DNA from: Pediococcus acidilactici
GTDB taxonomy: Bacteria; Bacillota; Bacilli; Lactobacillales; Lactobacillaceae
Assembly (NCBI GenBank): GCA_024970065.1
Contig: CP103908.1
Location: 1-64,000, forward strand
Length of the DNA stretch: 64,000 bases
Direction of reading: 5' to 3'
Shown: piece by piece, positions 36,823 through 44,974 of the stretch
Layout: each line of letters opens with the position of its first letter
How positions within the stretch are numbered: the stretch's first letter is position 1
Program-made: the position numbers and the translations under genes
Notes under the pieces: model-generated
Told to the model about the DNA's origin: nothing
What the model saw: the letters and a program-made list of their open reading frames with translations, nothing else
Database searches by the model: none

Positions 36823-36970
36823 AAGAGCGCGACAAAGTCCGGGTAACTCTTGAGGACTAACGGAATTGGGGGATTAATCGCGATTTAGGCGATTGATCCC
36901 CCAATTTGGTTAGCCGCAGGGAGTTGGACTTTTTCGCGCGTTTCGACTACGGCGGCAGTAGAACCACCCC
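36823..36970 (+). repeat. Structured intergenic repeat, full copy F
   Basis: Outer stem GCGCGACAAAGTCC with GGACTTTTTCGCGC (13 of 14), CCGGGTA, GAGGACTAAC, inner hairpin GGGGGATTAATCGC/GCGATTGATCCCCC, GGTTAGCCGCAGGG, CGTTTCGACTACG. The ACTAAC/GGTTAG change relative to copy C keeps pairing on both sides. Confidence 0.85.
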
Positions 36971-36998
36971 CATGTACCAAAAAAAGCACAAACCGGCA

Positions 36999-37451
36999 TC
37001 AGCCCAGCTTGCGCTCCAAAATTAATTTATAAAGTACCGCCCGGATTGCCATCTCTAAAGGCGAGAAAGATTGGACGGCTTCGTCGAGGTGTGCGATTTC
37101 GTGATTGAAAATGTGCACGAATTCGTTGAAGTGGGCTTCGACCTCGTCAGTTGCCAGTAGCGATTTGATGGTGTCCAAACTAAAACTAGTTTTCAAAACG
37201 CTAATCATCATGATTAACGCAAGGTGTTCCGCGGTGTATTTTTTCTTGAGCGGGTGCGGAACGAGACCCATTTTTACGTAACTGTTGATCATGGTTTTAG
37301 TGATTTCAGCGTTGAGGATGGGTTTTAGGTAACGGTTGGTCTCTTGAATGACCTGGTCCATGTACAGCGCTAAATCGGGGAATTCGTGGTAGGCGGGTAA
37401 GCGTAGCTGCTTAAAATCACCCAACCACTTTTGATAGTCTTCTGTATTCAT
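36999..37451 (-). CDS. DUF1836 family protein, probable MerR-like regulator
   Basis: A 150-residue protein of the DUF1836 family. The segment ITKTMINSYVKMGLVPHPLKKKYTAEHLALIMMI resembles a MerR-type winged helix, followed by a helical C-terminal half. The molecular role is unproven. I chose ATG 37451, 8 nt after GGAGG on the minus strand; an earlier in-frame ATG at 37475 overlaps no ribosome site. It is divergent from trhA, and a palindrome in the shared region could be its operator. Confidence 0.75.
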   Translation of the reverse strand: MNTEDYQKWLGDFKQLRLPAYHEFPDLALYMDQVIQETNRYLKPILNAEITKTMINSYVKMGLVPHPLKKKYTAEHLALIMMISVLKTSFSLDTIKSLLATDEVEAHFNEFVHIFNHEIAHLDEAVQSFSPLEMAIRAVLYKLILERKLG

Positions 37452-37510
37452 TGCATAAACCTCCAAAAATATCATAACATAGTATATGGGTAAATAGATA
37501 ATGATTACGC

Positions 37511-37539
37511 TTTACGTAGAATGCGATTCTATGTATAAT
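37511..37539 (+). promoter_or_regulatory. trhA promoter with palindrome in spacer
   Basis: TTTACG (37511-37516), 17-bp spacer, TATAAT (37534-37539). The spacer begins with a perfect palindrome TAGAAT-GCG-ATTCTA (37517-37531). A protein bound there would block RNA polymerase. Confidence 0.75.
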
Positions 37540-37576
37540 GAGGTTATTCAAAGGATACAAAACGGGGGGACTAAAA

Positions 37577-38215
37577 ATGCAGAAAGTTGAAAGAAGCCAA
37601 GTGGTCTATGAGATCTGGAACGCGATTACCCACGGGGTCGCCTTTGTAGCTAGTCTGGGGCTAGTCGCATTGCTAATTATGAAATCGATTTCGAACGGAT
37701 TACCGACGCGGGACACGGTTAGCCTAGTGGTTTACGGCATCACGTTGCTGTCGTTATACTTAGCGTCCACGTTGTTTCACTGCCTCGCGTTCACGAAGGC
37801 TAAACGAGTTTTCCAGATACTGGATCACAGCAACATTTTCTTACTAATTGCGGGAACTTATACGCCGTATTGCATGATTTTTTTAACCCGCCGGACGGGG
37901 ATCATCATGTTAAGCGCGATTTGGACGATGGCAATTGCCGGCATCATCACCCACATTTTAAGTAAGGGACGTTTTCAAAAGGTGGAAACGACCATCTACG
38001 TGGTGATGGGCTGGCTGTGCTTGTTGGCGGGGAAGACCCTTTACGCCAATTTGTCGCCATTAGGCTTTTGGTTGCTGGTCGCCGGTGGAGTAACCTTCAC
38101 CGTCGGCGCAATTATATATAGTTTCCCTAAAATTCCGGGACTGCACCTCATCTGGCACTTCTTCGTAATGGCGGGAACGACAATGATGTTTGTATCTATT
38201 TACGTAAATATCTGA
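37577..38215 (+). CDS. trhA: Hemolysin III family membrane protein (PAQR/TrhA)
   Basis: A 212-residue seven-helix protein. Family motifs are WNAITHGVAF in helix 1, SLYLASTLFHC in helix 3, LDHSNIFLLIAGTYTPYC, and HLIWHFFVMAG near the end; the His residues form the zinc site of the PAQR fold. Bacterial TrhA proteins influence membrane energy and lipid homeostasis; haemolysis is not established for most. The start is ATG 37577 after GGGGGG; the in-frame ATG at 37538 overlaps the -10 box. Confidence 0.88.
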   Translation: MQKVERSQVVYEIWNAITHGVAFVASLGLVALLIMKSISNGLPTRDTVSLVVYGITLLSLYLASTLFHCLAFTKAKRVFQILDHSNIFLLIAGTYTPYCMIFLTRRTGIIMLSAIWTMAIAGIITHILSKGRFQKVETTIYVVMGWLCLLAGKTLYANLSPLGFWLLVAGGVTFTVGAIIYSFPKIPGLHLIWHFFVMAGTTMMFVSIYVNI

Positions 38216-38247
38216 AAATAATTGAATATTTATTCGATAGCGAAAAA

Positions 38248-38283
38248 GAAAGCGGCACCGTTAATAACCGGTGCCGTTTTTTA
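38248..38283 (+). terminator. Terminator after trhA
   Basis: Perfect 8-bp stem CGGCACCG/CGGTGCCG, 8-nt loop, six T. Confidence 0.92.
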
Positions 38284-38505
38284 TTTGTGCTATTTTTGGT
38301 TCAATTACCGAAACGGGTCACGATTTTTAATTTCATCAACCCCATTGAAAGACAATTTTGGTGAATAGTTAAAACGTTTTACTAAAAAGAGGCTAAAATA
38401 TTTTTTAAAAAGTTTTCGGGTACGATAAACGTTGATATGACGGGCTTAATTCTAAAATTATTTGTGAAAATGGACACTTTTTGGCAAAAATTTCAATCTT
38501 ATCGG

Positions 38506-38534
38506 TTGACAGAAAACACCTTGTAGAATATGAT
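38506..38534 (+). promoter_or_regulatory. Promoter of the Ig-repeat surface protein
   Basis: Consensus TTGACA (38506-38511), 17-bp spacer, TATGAT (38529-38534); the leader is about 95 nt long. The rest of the gap 38284-38638 is A/T-rich with no further structure seen. Confidence 0.85.
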
Positions 38535-38638
38535 TTAGACATTAACTTAGAAGAAGCTAATACATAACATTAATTATACATAATGATATTGTAATGCTTC
38601 CATAAGTTAAAATTAATAAGGATTAGGGGGGATTCTAA

Positions 38639-41600
38639 ATGAATAAGAATCCAAAAAACCACAAAGGTGTGGTAGATAGTAAAGTTAGTAACTTTAAGAT
38701 GTACAAGGTAAATAAGCACTGGGTCTTTGCGTCCGCTTTGATGCTATCAATGCTTGGAGCAGGAATGATGCAGACCGATACCGCTGCACACGCGGATTCT
38801 ACTAACGAACCACAAGTAGAAATGATGCAAAAATCCGCGCAGAAATCTGCGGAAGTTAAAGCAGATCAGCCGGCAGCGCCAGTTGAAAAAGCGGCAACTG
38901 CGGCAAGCAGCGCGGCACCAAGTTCGGCAGCACCGGCTAAGGAAGCGCAATCTTCAGCAACAAATGATAGCGCTATCAAAGATGCGCAAAGCGCAGCACC
39001 TAGCAGCGCAGCACCGGCCAAGGCAGATAACGCCGCAGCTAAGGACGAACAAAAGGCTGCACCAGCAAGCAATGCGGCTAAAGAAGAAAAAGCCGCACCA
39101 GCAAGCAACGCAGCAAAAGATGCGCAAAAGGCTGATAAAGCTAGTTCAGCAGCTCCAACCTCTAACGCATCGTCGGCAGCTGCAAAGCCAGCCGCTGATA
39201 GCAAAGCAGCGGAAAGCAACGATTCTTCAGCAGCTCAACCAGCGGCTAAGGATTCGGATGCTAAATCCGACGCAGATAAAAAAGTTGACGCACCAACGGA
39301 CCAAATTGATACAACAGATGTAACTGCAGGCGAAGATGGACAAGATTTGAAGGACGATGCGGCTGCAAAGGCGGCTGGTGACGTTAAAGAGAATAGCGAA
39401 AATAAAGACGTTAATAATAAAAAGAGCGTCGATAAAGAAAAGGATGCCAAAGATAATAATTCCGTTGGCGACTCGCCTTTAGGAGACGGTGATTTGACTA
39501 TTAATGGCTCAGCCGTTGATGGATTGACACGGAATTCCGACGGTACCTATAGTGGCGACCTTGATTTCCATTTTGATGCGTCATCGGTAGATGTGGCCCT
39601 TTTCGCTGATTCAAACACCGTAATACAAATTCCACCAGAATTGCGTGATCTATTTAATAAGATTAATGCATCGGGGAACTGGACTAAATACTTTAGTGGA
39701 AGAGGAAGCTTTAAAGTTTACATCACCATTGTGCCGTATGTAGTTAACTGGGATCTCAGTAATAGTGACTTCTCATTTGACGGCTCTAATTTAATTTTGA
39801 GAAACGCTAGAATTGGTGCTGATGTAGGAAGAAGAGAGTTAACCCTTGATTTTAATTTCGATTTAGGAAAAGCCGTTAATGATTTTAAGGCTGATATTCC
39901 AGATTCCAGCAACTACTACCACTTTAAGAGTGCTTTAGTAGATACCAACAGTATTATTGATTGGCCAATAATTGGAAGTGCAGCAGGGGAAGCAAGCCTT
40001 TCTACTAACCAATTAATGCCACATCCTGATGCAGTGGACGCACCAACCATTAATGGCATTGTGGAAGGCGACAAAACAATCAGTGGTAAGGGAATTCCAG
40101 GCGCGACAGTTAACGTATCCTTTGCGGATGGATCTCCAATTGGTTCAACCATCGTAGATTCAAACGGAAACTGGACAATTAGTACCGGCCACATAGATCT
40201 AAAAGGTGGCGAAGTAATTTCAGCTAACCAAACGGTGGATGGCGTAACTAGTCCGAACACATATCAGACTGTTGAATCTAAAGAAGACGTTACTGCCCCA
40301 GTCATCAACGACATTATGGAAGGCGACACCGTAATTACCGGTAAAGGAATCCCGGGTGCAACGGTTGACGTAACCTTTGCGGATGGGGCTCCAATTGGTT
40401 CGACCATCGTAGATTCAAACGGAAACTGGACAATTAGTGCCGGCCACGTAGACTTAAAAGCTGGCGACGAAATCACTGCAAAACAAACGGTAGATGGTAT
40501 AAGCAGTGACGAAGCTCACCAAACGGTTAAAGCTAAGGAAGACGTTACTGCTCCAGTGATTAACGACATTATGGAAGGCGACACCGTAATTACTGGTAAA
40601 GGAATCCCGGGTGCGACAGTTGACGTAACCTTTGCGGATGGTACGGTAATCGGCTCAACTGTGGTAGATTCGAACGGCAACTGGTCGGTAAGTACTAGCC
40701 ACGTCAACCTTAAAGCGGGCGACGAAATCACTGCAAAACAAACGGTAGATGGTATAAGCAGTGACGAAGCCCATCAAACGGTTAAAGCGAACCAAGAAGT
40801 AACTGCCCCAGTGATCGACGACATTACTGAAGGCGACAAGGTAATTACTGGTAAGGGAATTCCAGGCGCTGAAGTTACCGTAACGTTTGCGGATGGTACG
40901 CCAATTGGTACGGCAATCGTTGATTCGAACGGCAACTGGTCCGTAAGCACCGCCCACATTGATCTTCAAGCAGGCGATGAAATTACGGCTAAACAAACGG
41001 TAGACGGGGTAACGAGTGACGAAGCCCATCAAACGGTTAAGGCAAACCAAGAAGTAACTGCTCCAGTCATCAACGACATCACCGAAGGCGACAAAACAAT
41101 CACTGGTAAAGGAATCCCAGGCGCTGAGGTGAAAGTAACCTTCGCAGATGGAACCTTCATCGGTACCGCAACGGTTGATGCAGATGGCAATTGGTCGGTC
41201 AATACTTCCCACGTTAACTTACAAGCGGGCGACGAAATTACCGCAAAACAAACGGTGGATGGTGTAAGCAGTGACGAAGCCCATCAAACGGTTAAAGCTA
41301 AACAAGAAGTAACTGCTCCAGTCATTAACGACATTACGGAAGGTGATCGTGCAATCACCGGGACCGGAATTCCAGGCGCGACAGTAACGGTAACCTTTGC
41401 GGATGGTACGCCAATTGGCACGGCAACGGTTGATGCAAACGGAAACTGGTCGGTCAACACCTCCCACGTTAACTTACAAGCAGGCGATGAAATCACCGCA
41501 ACCCAAGAAATAAACGGGGTAACTAGTGATCCCGGAAGTCAAACGGTTAAAGCGAGACAAGAAGTGACTGCTCCAGTGTTTAACGACGTAACCGAAGGCG

Positions 41601-44107
41601 ACAGCGTGATCACTGGTAAAGGAATTCCCGGCGCTGAAGTAACCGTAAGCTTTGCGGACGGAACCCCAATCGGTACGGCAATCGTAGACTCCAACGGAAA
41701 CTGGTCAATAAGTACCGGCCACGTGGCTCTCAACGCTGGTGACGAACTTACAGCTAAACAAACGGTTAACGGAGTAACTAGTGAGGAAAGTAATACGACC
41801 GTTAAAGCTAGGGAGGAAGTGACTGCTCCAGTGTTTAACGACGTAACCGAAGGCGACAGCGTGATCACTGGTAAAGGGATTCCCGGCGCTGAAGTAACCG
41901 TAAGCTTTGCTGATGGGACCGTAATTGGGACCGCAACGGTTGATGCGGATGGAAACTGGTCGGTGAGCACTGCCCACATCAGCTTGAAGGCTGGTGAGGA
42001 ACTTACCGCTACGCAAACCATTAATGGAATTACTAGTAAGGAAGGCAACACTACCGTTAAGGCGAAGGTAGTGGTGGACGCGCCGGACATTAACAAGGTA
42101 ACCGCGGGCGACCGGACCATCTCTGGTAAGGGAAAGCCTGGCGCAACGGTTAACGTAACCCTGGACGACGGTACCGTAATTGGTACGGCCACGGTCGATG
42201 CAGATGGCAATTGGACGGTCAACGTTCCCGGCGCAATTAACCTAAAGGAAGGCAACGTGGTTACCGCTACGCAAACCTTCGACGGGGTGACGAGTGAAAA
42301 AAGCAGCCGGCCGGTGGATCCTAAACCGGTAGTTGAAGCTCCGCATATCAATAAGATTACGGAAGGTGACCCTGTCATCACCGGAACCGGTATCCCAGGT
42401 GCCGAAGTAACCGTAACCCTTGCAGACGGGACCGTCATCGGTACGGCGACCGTAGATGAAGATGGCAACTGGTCGGTAAACGTGGGCGATGTTGAACTTC
42501 AATCTGGTAAGGTAGTTAACGCCGTTCAGACGGTAAATGGGGTAACTAGTAAGCAAGATAGTCGGGTTGTAGACCCTAAAAGAGAAATCGACGCCCCGGT
42601 AATCGGGCACGTGAAGGAAGGCGATCGTACGATTAGAGGAACTGGAAAACCAGGTGCAACGGTAGACGTGACCCTGGACGACGGCACCGTAATTGGTTCC
42701 GCAACGGTTAATGACGAAGGAACCTGGTCGGTGAACGTACCGGATGGCATCGAGCTAAAGGAAGGAAACATAATTAACGCGACCCAGACTTTCGACGGGG
42801 TAACTAGTGAAAAAGGCCAACGGACAGTTGATCCACGAGAAGACGTTAAAGCTCCGGAAATCAAACCAATCACGGAAGGGGATTCAGAGATTACCGGAAG
42901 AGGAATCCCAGGTGCGACGGTAACGGTAAGCTTTGACGACGGCACCGTGATCGGCACGGCGACGGTCGATGAAAACGGCAACTGGTCAATCAGCACTTCC
43001 CACATCAATATGCAAGCGGGCGATAAGATTGACGCGTACCAAACGGTTAATGGCACTTCTAGTGATAAGAGCAGCCAAATCGTTAAAGCAAAAGTTGATG
43101 CACCAGTAATTGGCGCAGTAGATGAAAACAGCACAAAAATTACCGGAACTGGACGTCCCGGTGCCACGGTCAACGTTTATAAGGATGACGGCACCGTGAT
43201 CGGCACGGCAACGGTCGACAAAGATGGTAACTGGTCGGTAGATGTACCGGCGGGGGTAACCTTAACTGCCGGTGACCAGGTGGTCGCGACCCAAACCTTC
43301 GACGGGGTGACGAGTAAGGAGGGCAGCCAAACCGTTAAAGCGGTGGTCGACGCTCCCGACATCAACGCCGTAACGGCGGGTGATCGCACGATTACTGGAA
43401 AAGGCCGTCCCGGCGCAACGGTTGACGTATCCTTAGCAAACGGGACCGTGATCGGTTCGACAACCGTCGACGAAAACGGTAACTGGTCGATCGACGTCCC
43501 CGAAGGGGTCAACTTAACCGATACCGACGTCATCAACGCCACCCAAACCTTTGACGGGGTAACGAGTGAGCAAAGCAATCGGAAAGTGGATCCGCAACAA
43601 CAAATCAAGCCGCCACATATCAACAATGTTCCAAATGACGCACTTTCCATCACCGGAACCGGGACACCCGGCGCGACGGTTACCGTAACCCTCGCCGATG
43701 GCACCGTGATTGGCACGGCGGTGGTCGACGAAAACGGCGACTGGTCGGTGGATATCCCAGGCGGAATCTACTTAAATGTAGGTGGCGAAATCGACGCCAC
43801 CCAAACCCTTGATGGGGTTACCAGCGACGTGGGCCACACCAACGTGGTGCCAAAAGTTCCAGCAATTACGCCCCCAGAGGCGGGTGCGCGGGTAATCCAA
43901 GGTGTAGGAATCCCAGGCGCGACGGTTAACGTCTACGCGGCGGACGGTACGTTAATTGGCACGGCAACGGCCGACGACTTTGGCAACTGGTCGATCGACG
44001 TGCCGGCCGGCATCGACCTACAGGATGGTGATGAAATCACCGCGGTTCAGATTGTTGACGGGTACGAGAGTGACCCTATAACGGCAACTGTCGGTGGTGC
44101 GAACTAA
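38639..44107 (+). CDS. Giant secreted surface protein with 16 Ig-like repeats, no wall anchor
   Basis: A 1822-residue protein. A KxYKxGKxW-like signal (KMYKVNKHWVFASALMLSMLGAG, cut here: KMYKVNKHW at 20-28) ends near ADS at about 52. An Ala/Ser/Lys-rich low-complexity region follows to about 285, then a unique head domain (about 285-460) shared with the gene at 55205. Sixteen Ig-like repeats of about 85 residues follow, each with EGDxxITGKGIPGA, FADGTxIGTATVD, NGNWSV and QTVDGVTS. The protein stops at TVGGAN without LPXTG, SLH or other known anchor, so it may be released or held non-covalently. It is likely an adhesin or matrix protein. Confidence 0.85.
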   Translation: MNKNPKNHKGVVDSKVSNFKMYKVNKHWVFASALMLSMLGAGMMQTDTAAHADSTNEPQVEMMQKSAQKSAEVKADQPAAPVEKAATAASSAAPSSAAPAKEAQSSATNDSAIKDAQSAAPSSAAPAKADNAAAKDEQKAAPASNAAKEEKAAPASNAAKDAQKADKASSAAPTSNASSAAAKPAADSKAAESNDSSAAQPAAKDSDAKSDADKKVDAPTDQIDTTDVTAGEDGQDLKDDAAAKAAGDVKENSENKDVNNKKSVDKEKDAKDNNSVGDSPLGDGDLTINGSAVDGLTRNSDGTYSGDLDFHFDASSVDVALFADSNTVIQIPPELRDLFNKINASGNWTKYFSGRGSFKVYITIVPYVVNWDLSNSDFSFDGSNLILRNARIGADVGRRELTLDFNFDLGKAVNDFKADIPDSSNYYHFKSALVDTNSIIDWPIIGSAAGEASLSTNQLMPHPDAVDAPTINGIVEGDKTISGKGIPGATVNVSFADGSPIGSTIVDSNGNWTISTGHIDLKGGEVISANQTVDGVTSPNTYQTVESKEDVTAPVINDIMEGDTVITGKGIPGATVDVTFADGAPIGSTIVDSNGNWTISAGHVDLKAGDEITAKQTVDGISSDEAHQTVKAKEDVTAPVINDIMEGDTVITGKGIPGATVDVTFADGTVIGSTVVDSNGNWSVSTSHVNLKAGDEITAKQTVDGISSDEAHQTVKANQEVTAPVIDDITEGDKVITGKGIPGAEVTVTFADGTPIGTAIVDSNGNWSVSTAHIDLQAGDEITAKQTVDGVTSDEAHQTVKANQEVTAPVINDITEGDKTITGKGIPGAEVKVTFADGTFIGTATVDADGNWSVNTSHVNLQAGDEITAKQTVDGVSSDEAHQTVKAKQEVTAPVINDITEGDRAITGTGIPGATVTVTFADGTPIGTATVDANGNWSVNTSHVNLQAGDEITATQEINGVTSDPGSQTVKARQEVTAPVFNDVTEGDSVITGKGIPGAEVTVSFADGTPIGTAIVDSNGNWSISTGHVALNAGDELTAKQTVNGVTSEESNTTVKAREEVTAPVFNDVTEGDSVITGKGIPGAEVTVSFADGTVIGTATVDADGNWSVSTAHISLKAGEELTATQTINGITSKEGNTTVKAKVVVDAPDINKVTAGDRTISGKGKPGATVNVTLDDGTVIGTATVDADGNWTVNVPGAINLKEGNVVTATQTFDGVTSEKSSRPVDPKPVVEAPHINKITEGDPVITGTGIPGAEVTVTLADGTVIGTATVDEDGNWSVNVGDVELQSGKVVNAVQTVNGVTSKQDSRVVDPKREIDAPVIGHVKEGDRTIRGTGKPGATVDVTLDDGTVIGSATVNDEGTWSVNVPDGIELKEGNIINATQTFDGVTSEKGQRTVDPREDVKAPEIKPITEGDSEITGRGIPGATVTVSFDDGTVIGTATVDENGNWSISTSHINMQAGDKIDAYQTVNGTSSDKSSQIVKAKVDAPVIGAVDENSTKITGTGRPGATVNVYKDDGTVIGTATVDKDGNWSVDVPAGVTLTAGDQVVATQTFDGVTSKEGSQTVKAVVDAPDINAVTAGDRTITGKGRPGATVDVSLANGTVIGSTTVDENGNWSIDVPEGVNLTDTDVINATQTFDGVTSEQSNRKVDPQQQIKPPHINNVPNDALSITGTGTPGATVTVTLADGTVIGTAVVDENGDWSVDIPGGIYLNVGGEIDATQTLDGVTSDVGHTNVVPKVPAITPPEAGARVIQGVGIPGATVNVYAADGTLIGTATADDFGNWSIDVPAGIDLQDGDEITAVQIVDGYESDPITATVGGAN
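40030..44100 (+). repeat. Sixteen tandem Ig-like coding repeats of about 255 bp
   Basis: Repeat 1 begins near 40030 and repeat 16 ends at 44100. Repeats 2-8 are the most alike (several differ at only a few residues), while 9-16 diverge and alternate TVDGVTS with TFDGVTS types. This gradient fits recent tandem expansion in the N-terminal half. Confidence 0.85.
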
Positions 44108-44151
44108 ATAACTAAAGAATTGCTACCATAATAATGTAATAAGTGTTCAGG

Positions 44152-44195
44152 TCAGGAAAAAATTCGCTAAAGGAATTTTTTCCTGATTTTTTTTG
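44152..44195 (+). terminator. Terminator of the Ig-repeat protein gene
   Basis: TCAGGAAAAAATTC/GAATTTTTTCCTGA stem (14 bp), 7-nt loop, eight T. Confidence 0.93.
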
Positions 44196-44904
44196 CGTGC
44201 TGGTAGTTGAGTTGGGCCCTGTGTCGGGATTTAGAAAAAAAGCAAAAAAAGTGAGAATAAAAAGTACCGTTGACGGTGTATCTTGAGCATAAGTATGAAA
44301 ATAAATAGGGTTTAATATAAAGGATGGTGATGATTTACCCGACGTATTTTTGTTAATTATCCGTTACTTAGCATAGTCTTAATAAGAAAATGTTTAAAAA
44401 CTTTCCGTAAAGGAACGTTTTGTAATTTATGGGCGAAGCACCTTCGCGAAAAAAAGCGTGACGCCGCCGATAAGTTTGTCACCAGTTAATTTTCTCAACG
44501 AAGTACTTAAGTTCAACAATTTCCTTTTCCCGCACCAAACGGAAAAAAATTGGGAAGGTTTACCTAAGTTTTCCGGATACACTCTTAAGTAGATTCAAAG
44601 GTAATTTTTTTCGAAAAAGTTTGGTCAGCCGCAGGGGTTTGCGAAGGGAGCGTTCGGTAATGGAAACAAGGATACGGGTCCCAATTGGTAAAGCAGGTAG
44701 TTTAGGTCTGGAAAATTGGTTAGCGGGTGGTCCCCGACCACGTCCGGATCCGCCGGGGGTTATCAAAAGACCCCGGGGCGCAGGAGCAGATTAATTAACC
44801 AGCACGACTGGGTAGGTTATTTCACTTAACCGGTGAGTTAGGTAACGGTCAAGATTGGCCAGGCGACTGGCAAAAAACGACCAGTTTCATAATGACGAGC
44901 GGAA
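44196..44904. other. Long intergenic region between the two adhesin genes
   Basis: No convincing gene. A possible promoter TTGACG (44270) with TATGAA 18 bp later and a small GCGAAG-CAC-CTTCGC hairpin (about 44433-44447) are present; a short unknown RNA is possible but unsupported. Confidence 0.3.
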
Positions 44905-44951
44905 ACGCTTTCGAAGTGTGATTGATTTAAGGTGACGACTCTCGAAAGCGT
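44905..44951 (+). promoter_or_regulatory. Perfect 10-bp inverted repeat ahead of the serine-rich gene
   Basis: ACGCTTTCGA (44905-44914) and TCGAAAGCGT (44942-44951) with a 27-nt spacer, ending 14 bp before the GGAGG site. It may be an operator or a 5' UTR stem. Confidence 0.55.
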
Positions 44952-44974
44952 CTTGCTCATTAATGGAGGAAATA

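Noticed and set aside
35836..36970. Integron cassette sites
   Set aside because: Folded sites with GTTAAC/GTTAG ends around a toxin-antitoxin pair recall attC, but there is no integrase and copies also occur far away as single intergenic elements with no cassette.
44560..44766. A 68-codon minus-strand frame in the gap between adhesin genes
   Set aside because: Low-complexity Gly/Pro/Arg start and no ribosome site; probably chance.
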